Source of the DNA: Halorubrum salsamenti
GTDB taxonomy: Archaea; Halobacteriota; Halobacteria; Halobacteriales; Haloferacaceae
Reading direction: 5' to 3'
Assembly: GCF_007671685.1 (NCBI RefSeq)
Contig: NZ_VCNL01000001.1
Coordinates: 186,001-250,000 of the forward strand
Length of the DNA stretch: 64,000 nucleotides
Shown: piece by piece, positions 53,246-61,161 of the stretch
How the letters are laid out: each line of letters begins with the position of its first letter
Numbering within the stretch: position 1 is the stretch's first letter
Notes under the pieces: model-generated
Told to the model about the DNA's origin: nothing
Seen by the model: only the letters and a program-made list of their open reading frames with translations
Databases searched by the model: none
Translations under genes and position numbers: made by a program

Positions 53246-53700
53246 TGGGCGGCGGGCAACAGCAGCTCCAGCAGCTCTCCCAAGAGCTGCAGGCGCTCGA
53301 CGAGGAGATCGAGGCGCTCGAAGCCGAGATCGCCGACTACCAGCAGGAGCAGTCCGACATCGACGACGCGATCGAGGCCATCGAGACCCTCGACACGGGC
53401 TCGACGGTGCAGGTCCCGCTCGGCGGCGGCGCCTACGTGCGCGCCGAGGTCCAGGACATCGACGAGATCATCGTCTCGCTCGGCGGCAACTACTCCGCCG
53501 AGCAGAGCGAGGACGACGCGATCGACGTGCTCCGACGCAAGCAGGAGGCGCTCGACGAGCGCATCGAGGAGACGCAGGAGGAGGTCGACGAGCTCGAAGA
53601 CGAGAGCCAAGAGCTCGAACAGCAGGCCCAGCAGATGCAACAGCAGATGCAGCAACAGCAGATGCAGCAGATGCAGCAGGGTCAGGGCGACGAGGAGTAA
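53242..53700 (+). CDS. pfdA: prefoldin alpha subunit
   Basis: 152 residues. Two long coiled-coil helices flank the beta hairpin TVQVPLGGGAYVRAEVQDIDEIIVSLGGNYSAEQS. The C-terminus is a Gln/Met run (QQMQQQMQQQQMQQMQQGQ), longer than in non-halophiles. Holds unfolded proteins for the thermosome together with prefoldin beta. Confidence 0.94.
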   Translation: MMGGGQQQLQQLSQELQALDEEIEALEAEIADYQQEQSDIDDAIEAIETLDTGSTVQVPLGGGAYVRAEVQDIDEIIVSLGGNYSAEQSEDDAIDVLRRKQEALDERIEETQEEVDELEDESQELEQQAQQMQQQMQQQQMQQMQQGQGDEE

Positions 53701-53709
53701 CGACCGACC

Positions 53710-54825
53710 GTGTTCGACGGACTGAAAGACAAGCTCTCCGGGTTCCGAGAGGACGTCGAGGAGAACGCCGAGGTAGAGGAGCCCGAGGAGCAGGACGAGT
53801 CAGCGGAGGCCGAGAGCCCTGTCTCCGAGTCCTCCGACGGTGACCAGATCGCGGAGAGCGACGCTGACGCCGCTGGACCGCCGATTGAAGACGCGGTGCG
53901 TGACGACGGCGATGACGACTCGGAGGACGACAACGAGCCCAGCACCTTCCAGCGCGCGAAGGCGTTCGCGACCGGACGGATCATCATCGAGGAAGAGGAC
54001 TTAGAGCAGCCGCTGTGGGACCTCGAGATGGCCCTGCTCGAAAGCGACGTGGAGATGAGCGTCGCCGAGCGCATCCTCGACACCGTCCGCGAGAAGATGC
54101 TCGGCGAGTCGCGTAAGCAGGTCGAGACGACCGGCGAGCTCGTCGAGTCGGCGCTTCACGACGCCCTCCTCGACGTGATCGCCGTCGGACAGTTCGACTT
54201 CGAAGATCGGATCGCGGAGGCCGAAAAGCCGGTCACCATCGTCTTCACCGGCGTCAACGGCGTCGGCAAGACGACGAGCATCGCGAAGCTCTCGGAGTGG
54301 CTCGCCGACCGCGGCTACTCCTCGGTGATGGCGAACGGCGACACCTACCGGGCGGGCGCCAACGAGCAGATTCAGGAGCACGCCGACAGACTCGATCGGG
54401 AACTCATCTCCCACGACCAAGGCGGTGACCCCGCGGCCGTCATCTACGACGGCGTCGAGTACGCCGAAGCGAACGACATCGACGTGGTCCTCGGCGACAC
54501 CGCGGGCCGGCTCCACACGAGCGACGACCTGATGGCCCAGCTCGAGAAGATCGACCGCGTCGTCGACCCGGACATGACCCTGTTCGTCGACGAGGCGGTC
54601 GCGGGGCAGGACGCGGTGAACCGCGCGAAGGAGTTCAACGACGCCGCCGAGATCGACGGCGCCATCCTGACGAAGGCCGACGCCGACTCCTCCGGCGGCG
54701 CCGCCATCTCCGTCGCGTACGTCACCGGGAAGCCGATCCTCTTCCTCGGCACCGGGCAGGGGTACGACGACATCACCCTGTTCGAGCCCGAGGAACTCGT
54801 CGAGAGCCTGCTCGGCGAGGAGTGA
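53710..54825 (+). CDS. ftsY: signal recognition particle receptor FtsY
   Basis: 371 residues, GTG start nine bases after prefoldin. An acidic A domain of ~100 residues, then the NG GTPase: GVNGVGKTTSIAKLSEWL (G1), VLGDTAGRLHTSDDLM (G3) and LTKADADSSGGAAISVAY (G4/G5). Docks SRP-ribosome complexes at the membrane. Confidence 0.95.
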   Translation: MFDGLKDKLSGFREDVEENAEVEEPEEQDESAEAESPVSESSDGDQIAESDADAAGPPIEDAVRDDGDDDSEDDNEPSTFQRAKAFATGRIIIEEEDLEQPLWDLEMALLESDVEMSVAERILDTVREKMLGESRKQVETTGELVESALHDALLDVIAVGQFDFEDRIAEAEKPVTIVFTGVNGVGKTTSIAKLSEWLADRGYSSVMANGDTYRAGANEQIQEHADRLDRELISHDQGGDPAAVIYDGVEYAEANDIDVVLGDTAGRLHTSDDLMAQLEKIDRVVDPDMTLFVDEAVAGQDAVNRAKEFNDAAEIDGAILTKADADSSGGAAISVAYVTGKPILFLGTGQGYDDITLFEPEELVESLLGEE

Positions 54826-54855
54826 GGCGGGCGGTCACGCCGCTGATTTTTCAAC

Positions 54856-56472
54856 TCACCCTTCTCCGACCATCCGGTCTTCCTCGTCCCACTCGCGCTC
54901 GCGCAGCTCGTACTTCTGTATCTTCCCGGTCGCCGTCGTCGGGAGATCGGCGACGAACTCCACCTCGCCGGGAGTCTTGTAGTCGGCGACGCGCTCGCGG
55001 ACGAACGCCTTGAGCTCCTCGTGCGTCGCGCCCGGAGCGTCGGGGTCGCCGCTTTCCGGGACGACAAACGCCTTCGGCGTCTCGCCCCACCGCTCGTCGG
55101 GCGCGGGGATGACGGCAACGTCGGAGACGACCTCGTGTTCGAAGAGGGTGTCCTCTAACTCGATCGAGGAGATGTTCTCCCCGCCGGAGATGATGATGTC
55201 CTTCTTCCGGTCTTGGATCGAGACGAAGCCGTCCTCGTCGACGACCGCCAGATCGCCCATGTGGTAGTACCCCTCTAGCCGCTCAGAGAACGCCTCCTCG
55301 GTGGCCTCGGGCTTGTTCCAGTACCGGTCCATCACCTGGTTGCCGCGGACGACGATCTCGCCGATGGTCTCGCCGTCGGCGGCCACGTCTTCGCCGTTCT
55401 CGTCCACGACGCGCACGTCGGTGCCGAGGTAGCCGATCCCCTGCGTCTTCTTGACCGCGAACCGGTCGTCGGAGTCGGCGTCGTAGTGGCGCTTGGCGTC
55501 CGACGTCGTCACGAGCGGCCCCGTCTCGGTCGCTCCGTACACGTGTTTGAGGTCCCAGCCGAACTCCTCCTCGACGGTGCGGATCGTCGCCTCCGGCGGC
55601 GCCGCGCCCGCGGTGGCGACCCGCACGTCGTTGTCGCCGGTCGTTGCGCCGCCGTGCTCGGCGTAGTGATCGCCGAGCATGTTGAGCACGGTCGGCGCCG
55701 CACAGAAGTACGACACGTCCTCGGTGCGGACCCGGTCGAAGACGGACTCGACGTCGACGCCCCGGGTACAGACGTGGCGGGCGCCCATCCCCGTGATCGC
55801 GTAGATGTGTCCCCACCCGTTGACGTGGAACATCGGGAGCGTCCAGAGGTAGACGTCGTCGTCGGTGATCTCCTGGTGGATCGCGATCAGGTAGGCGTGG
55901 AGCGTCTCGGCGCGGTGGGTGCGGCAGACGCCCTTGGGGTCGCCCGTGGTCCCGGAGGTGTAGTTGATCGTGATCACGTCGTCTTCGTCCATCTCCGGGC
56001 GCTCGTAGCTGCCGGGATCCGCGTCGGCGAGCGCTTCGTCGAACGACTCCCAGTCGCCTTCGACCGCCTCGGGGTCGTTCGTGAGGAACGTCTCGGTCGG
56101 CACCTCGTCGCGGACCGCCTCGACGTTCGCGGCGTACTCGGCGTCGGCGTAGATCGCGTCGACGCCGGCGTCGGAAAGCATGTACGAGAAGTCGTCGGGC
56201 GTGAGCCGGTAGTTCAGCGGCGTGTGGATCGCGCCGAGCTGCATCGCGCCGTAGGCGGCCTCGAGGTGATAGTGGGTGTTCGGGTCCAACACCGCGACGC
56301 GGTCCCCCTTCTCGATCCCGCGTTCTCGGAGGGCTGCGGAGAACCGGTCCGCGCGCTCGCCCAACTCGGCGTAGGTGTACCGCGTCCCGTCCGTGGCGAG
56401 GACGGCCTCCTCGTCGGCGTAATGGCGCCGCGCCCGGTCCAAGAAGTCCGTCGTCAGTAGCGGTTTTCGCAT
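54856..56472 (-). CDS. acyl-CoA synthetase (AMP-forming, long/medium chain type)
   Basis: 538 residues from ATG 56472, chosen over 56520 because the shorter form starts at the conserved PLLTTDFLDRARRHYADEEAVL segment. AMP-binding motifs: ITINYTSGTTGDPKGV, VYGATETGPLV, GDLAVVDEDGFVSIQDRKKDIIISGGENIS and the C-terminal lysine in TATGKIQKYEL. Substrate chain length cannot be assigned. Confidence 0.91.
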   Translation of the reverse strand: MRKPLLTTDFLDRARRHYADEEAVLATDGTRYTYAELGERADRFSAALRERGIEKGDRVAVLDPNTHYHLEAAYGAMQLGAIHTPLNYRLTPDDFSYMLSDAGVDAIYADAEYAANVEAVRDEVPTETFLTNDPEAVEGDWESFDEALADADPGSYERPEMDEDDVITINYTSGTTGDPKGVCRTHRAETLHAYLIAIHQEITDDDVYLWTLPMFHVNGWGHIYAITGMGARHVCTRGVDVESVFDRVRTEDVSYFCAAPTVLNMLGDHYAEHGGATTGDNDVRVATAGAAPPEATIRTVEEEFGWDLKHVYGATETGPLVTTSDAKRHYDADSDDRFAVKKTQGIGYLGTDVRVVDENGEDVAADGETIGEIVVRGNQVMDRYWNKPEATEEAFSERLEGYYHMGDLAVVDEDGFVSIQDRKKDIIISGGENISSIELEDTLFEHEVVSDVAVIPAPDERWGETPKAFVVPESGDPDAPGATHEELKAFVRERVADYKTPGEVEFVADLPTTATGKIQKYELREREWDEEDRMVGEG

Positions 56473-56628
56473 CAGTTTATCACTATCTATGATGCATGAA
56501 AGCGTTTGCGGCCGATGCAAGGCAGACGCCGCGATCGTTTCGGCCGCAAGCGGCCCGATCGCTCCGACGGCGATCGTCTCGGCCGTGTCCGCCTCGGGTT
56601 TTTAACCCGTCTCCCCGAAACTACCCGC

Positions 56629-56877
56629 ATGAGCGATGAACCCGACCGAGCGCCGTTCACCGACGGCTACGTGGTCCCGATCGCCGGGCTGATGGCGCTG
56701 CTTTTCGCCTTGATGGCGGGGTTGACCGCCGGCCGAGCGCTCTCCGGCGACCCCGCGGACGCCGCGTTACCGGTCGGGTTCGTGATCGGCGCGCTCGCCG
56801 CGCTCCGGATTCGGCAGCGGTACGCGGGGGCAACCGACGGCTCGGAGGGGAACGCACGCGACGACGAGACCGCCTGA
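56629..56877 (+). CDS. small two-helix membrane protein
   Basis: 82 residues from ATG 56629 (MSDEPDRAPFTDGYVVP). Hydrophobic segments VVPIAGLMALLFALMAGLTAG and VGFVIGALAALRI, ending acidic. A TTTTTAAC box at 56599-56606 is about 27 bases upstream. Unknown function. Confidence 0.65.
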   Translation: MSDEPDRAPFTDGYVVPIAGLMALLFALMAGLTAGRALSGDPADAALPVGFVIGALAALRIRQRYAGATDGSEGNARDDETA

Positions 56878-56983
56878 GGACCGATAGCGACCGCCCCGAT
56901 CGATATATAAATGGTTCGTGGACGAATCGCATACGGGCGACGGGATCAGAACCCTTAACACTCGCACGCGGTTTTGATACGAT

Positions 56984-57058
56984 AGCGGGATGGGATAGCC
57001 AGGAGATTCCGCCGGGCTCATAACCCGGAGATCGGTAGTTCAAATCTACCTCCCGCTA
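56984..57058 (+). tRNA. initiator tRNA-Met (CAU)
   Basis: 75 bases with no intron and no encoded CCA. Acceptor AGCGGGA (56984-56990) pairs with TCCCGCT (57051-57057); A1-U72 is the archaeal initiator hallmark. The anticodon stem CCGGG-CTCATAA-CCCGG has three consecutive G:C pairs next to the loop with CAT, as required for initiators. D stem GGGAT/ATTCC and T arm GGTAG-TTCAAAT-CTACC complete the cloverleaf. A CCCTTAACA box near 56952 fits its promoter. Confidence 0.93.
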
Positions 57059-57140
57059 CTGTTCGATTGCGGCCGCGGTCTCCTGGACGTTTTTGATGAC
57101 TCTGAAGCGGTGAGTTCGTCGGCCTTACTTATGTGAAACC

Positions 57141-57371
57141 GTGCGATCAGGACTGCCTGTCGCACGTGGTCGAGACGGGTCTGTCTGCTTTGTCGCCGAC
57201 TACGAGGGCGATCTCTACATCTCCCCGCGGTACGAACAACTCGTCGAGGCCATCCTCGGCATGTGGCTCCTCAAAGGCGTTTCCTTCGCCTACCCCGATG
57301 ACGACCACGAAGAGGAGCGGATTCGGGTGGCGCTGGTACCCGACGCACACAAAATTGAGATCGCAGTTTAA
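57141..57371 (+). CDS. short unassigned protein after the tRNA
   Basis: 76 residues from a GTG at 57141. The segment VCFVADYEGDLYISPRYEQLVEAILGMWLLKGVSFAYPDDDHEEERIRVAL looks like a real acidic protein, while the alternative frame at 57133 gives a Ser/Thr/Pro-rich translation typical of a shadow. No family is recognised. Confidence 0.5.
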   Translation: MRSGLPVARGRDGSVCFVADYEGDLYISPRYEQLVEAILGMWLLKGVSFAYPDDDHEEERIRVALVPDAHKIEIAV

Positions 57372-57424
57372 AATCAGTTGATCTCTTATTATCTGAAAGT
57401 GACTTAGAGTGGATATATTAGTGA

Positions 57425-57976
57425 TTAGCTCGGCTCTGCATGGATCTCGAAGTCATCATCGCCATCAAAGAGTTGGCCTTCATTATTCTTGCCCAACCCT
57501 AGCGTACTGACGTAGACTCCAAGATCCACAGCATCTCCACTACTAAGAGTGACACTATTGCCAGAGCCCACTACCGAACTTCGACCTGATCCGGCCCCTT
57601 GGTAGAACCCAATCCTGCTCGAATCTTTCTCAAACCATACATCTAGTTCTTCTGCTGACGTATTAACGACACGGAAGGCGTCGTCGAACCAATTCTCAGC
57701 GTCAGGATTTAGCCCTTCGCCACCACTAACGTAGTCACCAGCCTGGTCATTCTCACCGAAATTAAGATTGACTTCACCACCATTGTTATACTCCACAATA
57801 AAGCCGTGTGTGGCACTTCCTGCGGCATTAATCTTGAGGTAGGCTTCGTTGTCTGCAACAATCTCTCCTGAAATGTTACGCTCTGCACGGATCTGAGAGA
57901 GTGCACCAGTACCCATTGCAGCCGCCCCACCGGCGGCGAGCGATCCCATTCCGACCACGAATTTGCGTCGTTCCAT
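57425..57976 (-). CDS. secreted DUF1102-like protein
   Basis: 183 residues. N-terminus MERRKFVVGMGSLAAGGAAAMGTGALS is a Tat/SipW-type signal, with the mature part starting around residue 28. DUF1102 proteins in haloarchaea share this beginning. Several segments (VVNTSAEELDVWFEKD) are beta-strand-like. The DNA is less GC-rich than its surroundings, with codons such as AAT, ATT and CTT, hinting at acquisition. No signal peptidase gene is next to it. Confidence 0.75.
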   Translation of the reverse strand: MERRKFVVGMGSLAAGGAAAMGTGALSQIRAERNISGEIVADNEAYLKINAAGSATHGFIVEYNNGGEVNLNFGENDQAGDYVSGGEGLNPDAENWFDDAFRVVNTSAEELDVWFEKDSSRIGFYQGAGSGRSSVVGSGNSVTLSSGDAVDLGVYVSTLGLGKNNEGQLFDGDDDFEIHAEPS

Positions 57977-58441
57977 TGGGTTTCAATCCTCGTTGTCACG
58001 CGCCCGTTCACGAACGCCGACGACTATCCAACGCCGATCCATCGTCGCCGTCCGCGGCGCGTATTCCACTAACGAAGCGGCACCCACTTTGGAATATACC
58101 GCCAGCGAAACCGGGAGAGAGTGTCTGTAAATCCGGAATAGGCTCTATGATGAGCGGACAAGGATACTTTGTCGAGCCGCCTGAGTCGCTTTCTCTAAGC
58201 TTAATGATCGTGCGCCAATCGGGAAAACACTGTAACTGATGTCTGACACTATTTTCTACATAGTTAATTCAGGGGAGAAGCCGTTTTCCGATGACAGATA
58301 CGGAACCGTTCGAATGATTAGTCAGATCGAATATCTATATTTGGACCGGCGGTAGAGGGGCTTTGTCATCGTTTCGGCTATCTATACTAAAGTGATACTC
58401 AATTGACTCTACCGACGAGATGTGTGTAGGGGGGAGGGAGC
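57977..58441 (+). other. AT-richer spacer between divergent genes
   Basis: 465 bases with no convincing gene. It holds TATA-like boxes for the minus-strand DUF1102-like gene (GGTATATTCC, about 58091-58100 on that strand) and for the plus-strand gene (TCTATACTAAAG 58381-58392), and a strong polypurine ribosome-binding site GGGGGGAGGGAG ending just before ATG 58442. The latter implies a transcript with a leader, unlike most genes here. Confidence 0.45.
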
Positions 58442-59056
58442 ATGGCTGAGGCACAGACGGAGGTGAGTAACGCAGTTGACAGCGACGCGGAGGTGTCGTC
58501 GGAACAAGAGTCAGACTTTACCAGAGACGACGTCTTCGAGGTGCTTAGTAACCAGCGTCGCCGCTACGCGATCCACTACCTCAAGCGACGGAGCGGTGAG
58601 TCCGTCACGGTCTCGGAACTCACGGACTGGGTCGCGAGCTGGGAGAACGGGAAGGAGATCGACGCGCTCAATCACCGCGAGCGAAAGCGCGTGCGAAACG
58701 CCCTCCGACAGTTCCACCTGCCGAAGATGGCCGAGTACGGGTTCGTCGAGTACGACTCCCGGCGCGGCGTCATCGAACTCACGGAGGCGGCCTCGGACGC
58801 CAACTTCTACGTCGACTCGCTGACCGGCCGGGATATCCCGTGGGGCGTCTATTACCTCGGGCTCTCCGCGGTGAGCGCCGTCTGTCTGCTCGGAGTCTGG
58901 AGCGGCGCGTATCCGTTCTCGCTGCTGTCGCCGCTCCTCTTCGGCGTCTTCTTCGTGACGGCGCTGTCCGTGTCGTCGGTAGGGCACTTCTACGACAACT
59001 ACTGCCGAATGCGACTCGGCGCGAGAGACAGACCGCCGGAGGTCGATGAGGAATGA
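58442..59056 (+). CDS. HTH protein (DUF7344-like) with membrane segments
   Basis: 204 residues. DDVFEVLSNQRRRYAIHYLKR is the start of a winged helix found in many haloarchaeal DUF7344 proteins; the domain runs to ~130. Helices WGVYYLGLSAVSAVCLLGVWSGAYPF and LLSPLLFGVFFVTALSVSSV form a membrane anchor. The ATGA overlap puts it in an operon with the secreted protein at 59053. May sense something at the membrane; unproven. Confidence 0.78.
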   Translation: MAEAQTEVSNAVDSDAEVSSEQESDFTRDDVFEVLSNQRRRYAIHYLKRRSGESVTVSELTDWVASWENGKEIDALNHRERKRVRNALRQFHLPKMAEYGFVEYDSRRGVIELTEAASDANFYVDSLTGRDIPWGVYYLGLSAVSAVCLLGVWSGAYPFSLLSPLLFGVFFVTALSVSSVGHFYDNYCRMRLGARDRPPEVDEE

Positions 59057-59607
59057 GTCGACTGCGACACGTACTGTTCGTCATCATGCTCTTCACCGCG
59101 ACGGTAGCGGTGGCGAGCAGCGGCGCGTTCAGTGCGACGGCGGTCGAGCGGGGCGTCTCCATCGAAACCGCCGAGGACCCGAACGCGTACCTGGGGTTCG
59201 AACAGACGCAGTACAGCAACGACGAAAACGTGACAACGAACCTGACGCAGCGCGACGACGGAAACGAAACGACGAACGTGACACAGAGCACCAACGGAAC
59301 CAGCACGGGGGAAGTAAACGAGACGCAAGGTACTGACGGAAACGAGACGGCCAGCGTGACGCAGCACACCATCGAAGACGGGACAGCGAACGTGGACGTG
59401 ACGGTGACCAACCAGTTCCCGGCGAGAACGGAGCTCACGACGGTCGAGATCACCGCCAACAACACCTCAGTCGATCTCGTCCCGCTCGCCTCCGGCGAGC
59501 GCGCGACGCACAATTTTCCGTCCGTTCCCTGCGGGGACTCGATCGGAATCGCGGCGTCCGGAGACGGCGTGACCGTGCATCTAGAGCGAACGGTGACATG
59601 TAGTTAA
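59053..59607 (+). CDS. secreted Asn/Thr-rich protein with many N-glycosylation sequons
   Basis: 184 residues. A signal-peptide-like start (HVLFVIMLFTATVAVASSGAFSATA). From ~52 to ~112 it has repeated NxT/S sites (NVT, NLT, NET, NGT) in short related units (VTTNLTQRDDGNET, TNVTQSTNGTS, ASVTQHT). The C-terminal half resembles the strand pattern of surface proteins related to DUF1102. Probably glycosylated at the cell surface. Partner of the regulator upstream. Confidence 0.7.
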   Translation: MSRLRHVLFVIMLFTATVAVASSGAFSATAVERGVSIETAEDPNAYLGFEQTQYSNDENVTTNLTQRDDGNETTNVTQSTNGTSTGEVNETQGTDGNETASVTQHTIEDGTANVDVTVTNQFPARTELTTVEITANNTSVDLVPLASGERATHNFPSVPCGDSIGIAASGDGVTVHLERTVTCS

Positions 59608-59770
59608 TCGGAGCCCCGAACGCGAGTGAGAATCAGTCTGCCTTCGTCTCCCGTCCGAATGGCGGTCTCTATACCCGGTAATGTAGAATAGTTAATATGT
59701 TCTTAAGGCCGTATCGCACCGAATATCTAACCGCACGAACTGCTAACGTGTCACTCGATGCGGTGACACG

Positions 59771-59947
59771 ATGACCGACTCGAACGACCGCTTTCGAATC
59801 CTCCGCGTTCCGGCTGAGGCACTCCGATCGCTTTCGCGGTACCTCCCTGGCACGGCGCTGAACGCCCCGAAGCGGAACACGCTGGTCATTCTCGTGTACG
59901 CTTTCGCGTTCCTTCTTCTCGTCGGAATTCTCTCTGTGTACCTTTAA
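59771..59947 (+). CDS. 58-residue single-pass membrane protein
   Basis: ATG 59771 to TAA 59947. A basic/hydrophilic N-terminus (RFRILRVPAEALRSL) and one helix at the C-terminus (TLVILVYAFAFLLLVGILSVYL). It may belong with the surface genes upstream. No family is recognised; composition and hydrophobic profile make it plausible. Confidence 0.5.
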   Translation: MTDSNDRFRILRVPAEALRSLSRYLPGTALNAPKRNTLVILVYAFAFLLLVGILSVYL

Positions 59948-60044
59948 ATCCGGACTGACGTCCACCGACGTACACTGACGCACGCTGACTCGCACCCCTC
60001 TCGAACCCGGAAGCGATTTCCGTCGGCCCACCGTCCCGTCAGGT

Positions 60045-60656
60045 ATGGACTACGAATCGAGCCTCGACCGCGCGATGGAGGAGGTCCCGGACCTCGGCGG
60101 CTCCGACGAGCGGCTGTCGGTCCCGGACCCGGAGGCGCAGAAGGACGGCGCGTTCACCCGGTTAACGAACCTCTCCGAGATCGCCGACGCGTTGAGCCGC
60201 GACCCCGAACACGTCCACTCGAAGATCCAACAGGAGCTCGGTACCGCCGGCCAGTACGAGGACGGTCGGGCCCGCTACAGCGGGAACTTCCGCGAGCGCG
60301 ACTTCCAGGCCGCGATCGACTCGTACATCGAGTCGTTCGTCACCTGTTCGGAGTGCGGTCTGCCGGACACTCGGCTGGAGACGGAGAACCGCACGCCCAT
60401 GCTCCGCTGTGAGGCCTGCGGGGCGTTCCGACCCGTCGCCAAGCAGAACACCTCGAACACCCAGCGCCAGGAGGAGGCGATCGAGTCGGGCAACACGTAC
60501 GAGCTCGAGATCGTCGGCACCGGCCGCAAGGGCGACGGCGTCGCCGAGCGCGGCGAGTACACCGTCTTCGTCCCCGGCGCACAGGAGGGCGAGACGGTCA
60601 AAGCCTACATCAAGAACGTCTCCGGAAACCTCGCGTTCGCCCGCCGGGAGAACTGA
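60045..60656 (+). CDS. aIF2-beta-like protein with C-terminal TRAM domain
   Basis: 203 residues. N-terminal aIF2-beta domain (YESSLDRAMEEVPD; EIADALSRDPEHVHSKIQQELGTAGQYEDGRARYSGNFRERDF), the zinc ribbon (VTCSECGLPDTRLETENRTPMLRCEACGAF with four Cys), then a TRAM domain (GNTYELEIVGTGRKGDGVAERGEYTVFVPGA). Haloarchaea have a TRAM-fused paralogue; it may be the canonical aIF2 beta or that paralogue. Confidence 0.88.
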   Translation: MDYESSLDRAMEEVPDLGGSDERLSVPDPEAQKDGAFTRLTNLSEIADALSRDPEHVHSKIQQELGTAGQYEDGRARYSGNFRERDFQAAIDSYIESFVTCSECGLPDTRLETENRTPMLRCEACGAFRPVAKQNTSNTQRQEEAIESGNTYELEIVGTGRKGDGVAERGEYTVFVPGAQEGETVKAYIKNVSGNLAFARREN

Positions 60657-60771
60657 CCAGCGGACGAGGGACGAGTCCGGTTTTCCGGCGGCACACCGTT
60701 CCGTCACCCGACGTTTATTCGCTTGATTCCGGACCGCGAGCCGCGGCGACGCGACTCGCCGACACGCCCGC

Positions 60772-60900
60772 ATGGCACCGGGACGGGTGTACACTATCGA
60801 GTCCGGTCCCTACACCGACGAGCGCGGCTACCGCCGCTCCGACACGGTGGCGATCTCCGAATTAGGACCCGAGCGGCTCCATCTCCGAATCGGGAGCTAA
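60772..60900 (+). CDS. 42-residue hypothetical ORF
   Basis: MAPGRVYTIESGPYTDERGY... ending HLRIGS. Its composition is balanced and less acidic than neighbours. A TTTATTC box near 60713-60719 is 55 bases upstream, too far for a leaderless start. No family. Offered at low confidence. Confidence 0.35.
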   Translation: MAPGRVYTIESGPYTDERGYRRSDTVAISELGPERLHLRIGS

Positions 60901-60947
60901 GCGGCTCACGAACTTCCCGCGCGACGCCGACTCGAACGCGGTGTGAG

Positions 60948-61100
60948 CTACCGAACCCGACTGAAGACGATCCGGTGACCGGTCTCTTCTGCGTGTTCCC
61001 TCTCCAGATCAGCGGCGTCGGCGCTGGTATCGAACAGCTGCTCGACCGGACACTCCCGGCAGACGACGTGGTACTTCGGCTTCTGCGTTACGGAACTCAT
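60948..61100 (-). CDS. 50-residue Cys-pair protein
   Basis: ATG 61100 (MSSVTQKPKYHVVCRECPVEQLF) to TAG 60948. CRECP supplies a CxxC, and the helix SADAADLEREHAEETGHRIVFSRVR follows, giving a zinc-finger-like C-C...H-H pattern (His at HAEETGH). It looks like a haloarchaeal small zinc-finger family; the function is not known. Confidence 0.65.
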   Translation of the reverse strand: MSSVTQKPKYHVVCRECPVEQLFDTSADAADLEREHAEETGHRIVFSRVR

Positions 61101-61161
61101 GAGTGCGGCTACAGCCGGTTACGTCCTAGTTAGACGCATCATATCGAAGTTAAAGGAGGCG

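Noticed and set aside
57133-57381. 82-residue ORF overlapping the 57141 gene
   Set aside because: Ser/Thr/Pro-rich translation typical of a shifted frame; the 57141 frame has a normal acidic composition.
57059-60044. Integrated element with tRNA attachment site
   Set aside because: I saw no second copy of the tRNA 3' end (CAAATCTACCTCCCGCT) and no integrase gene in the region.
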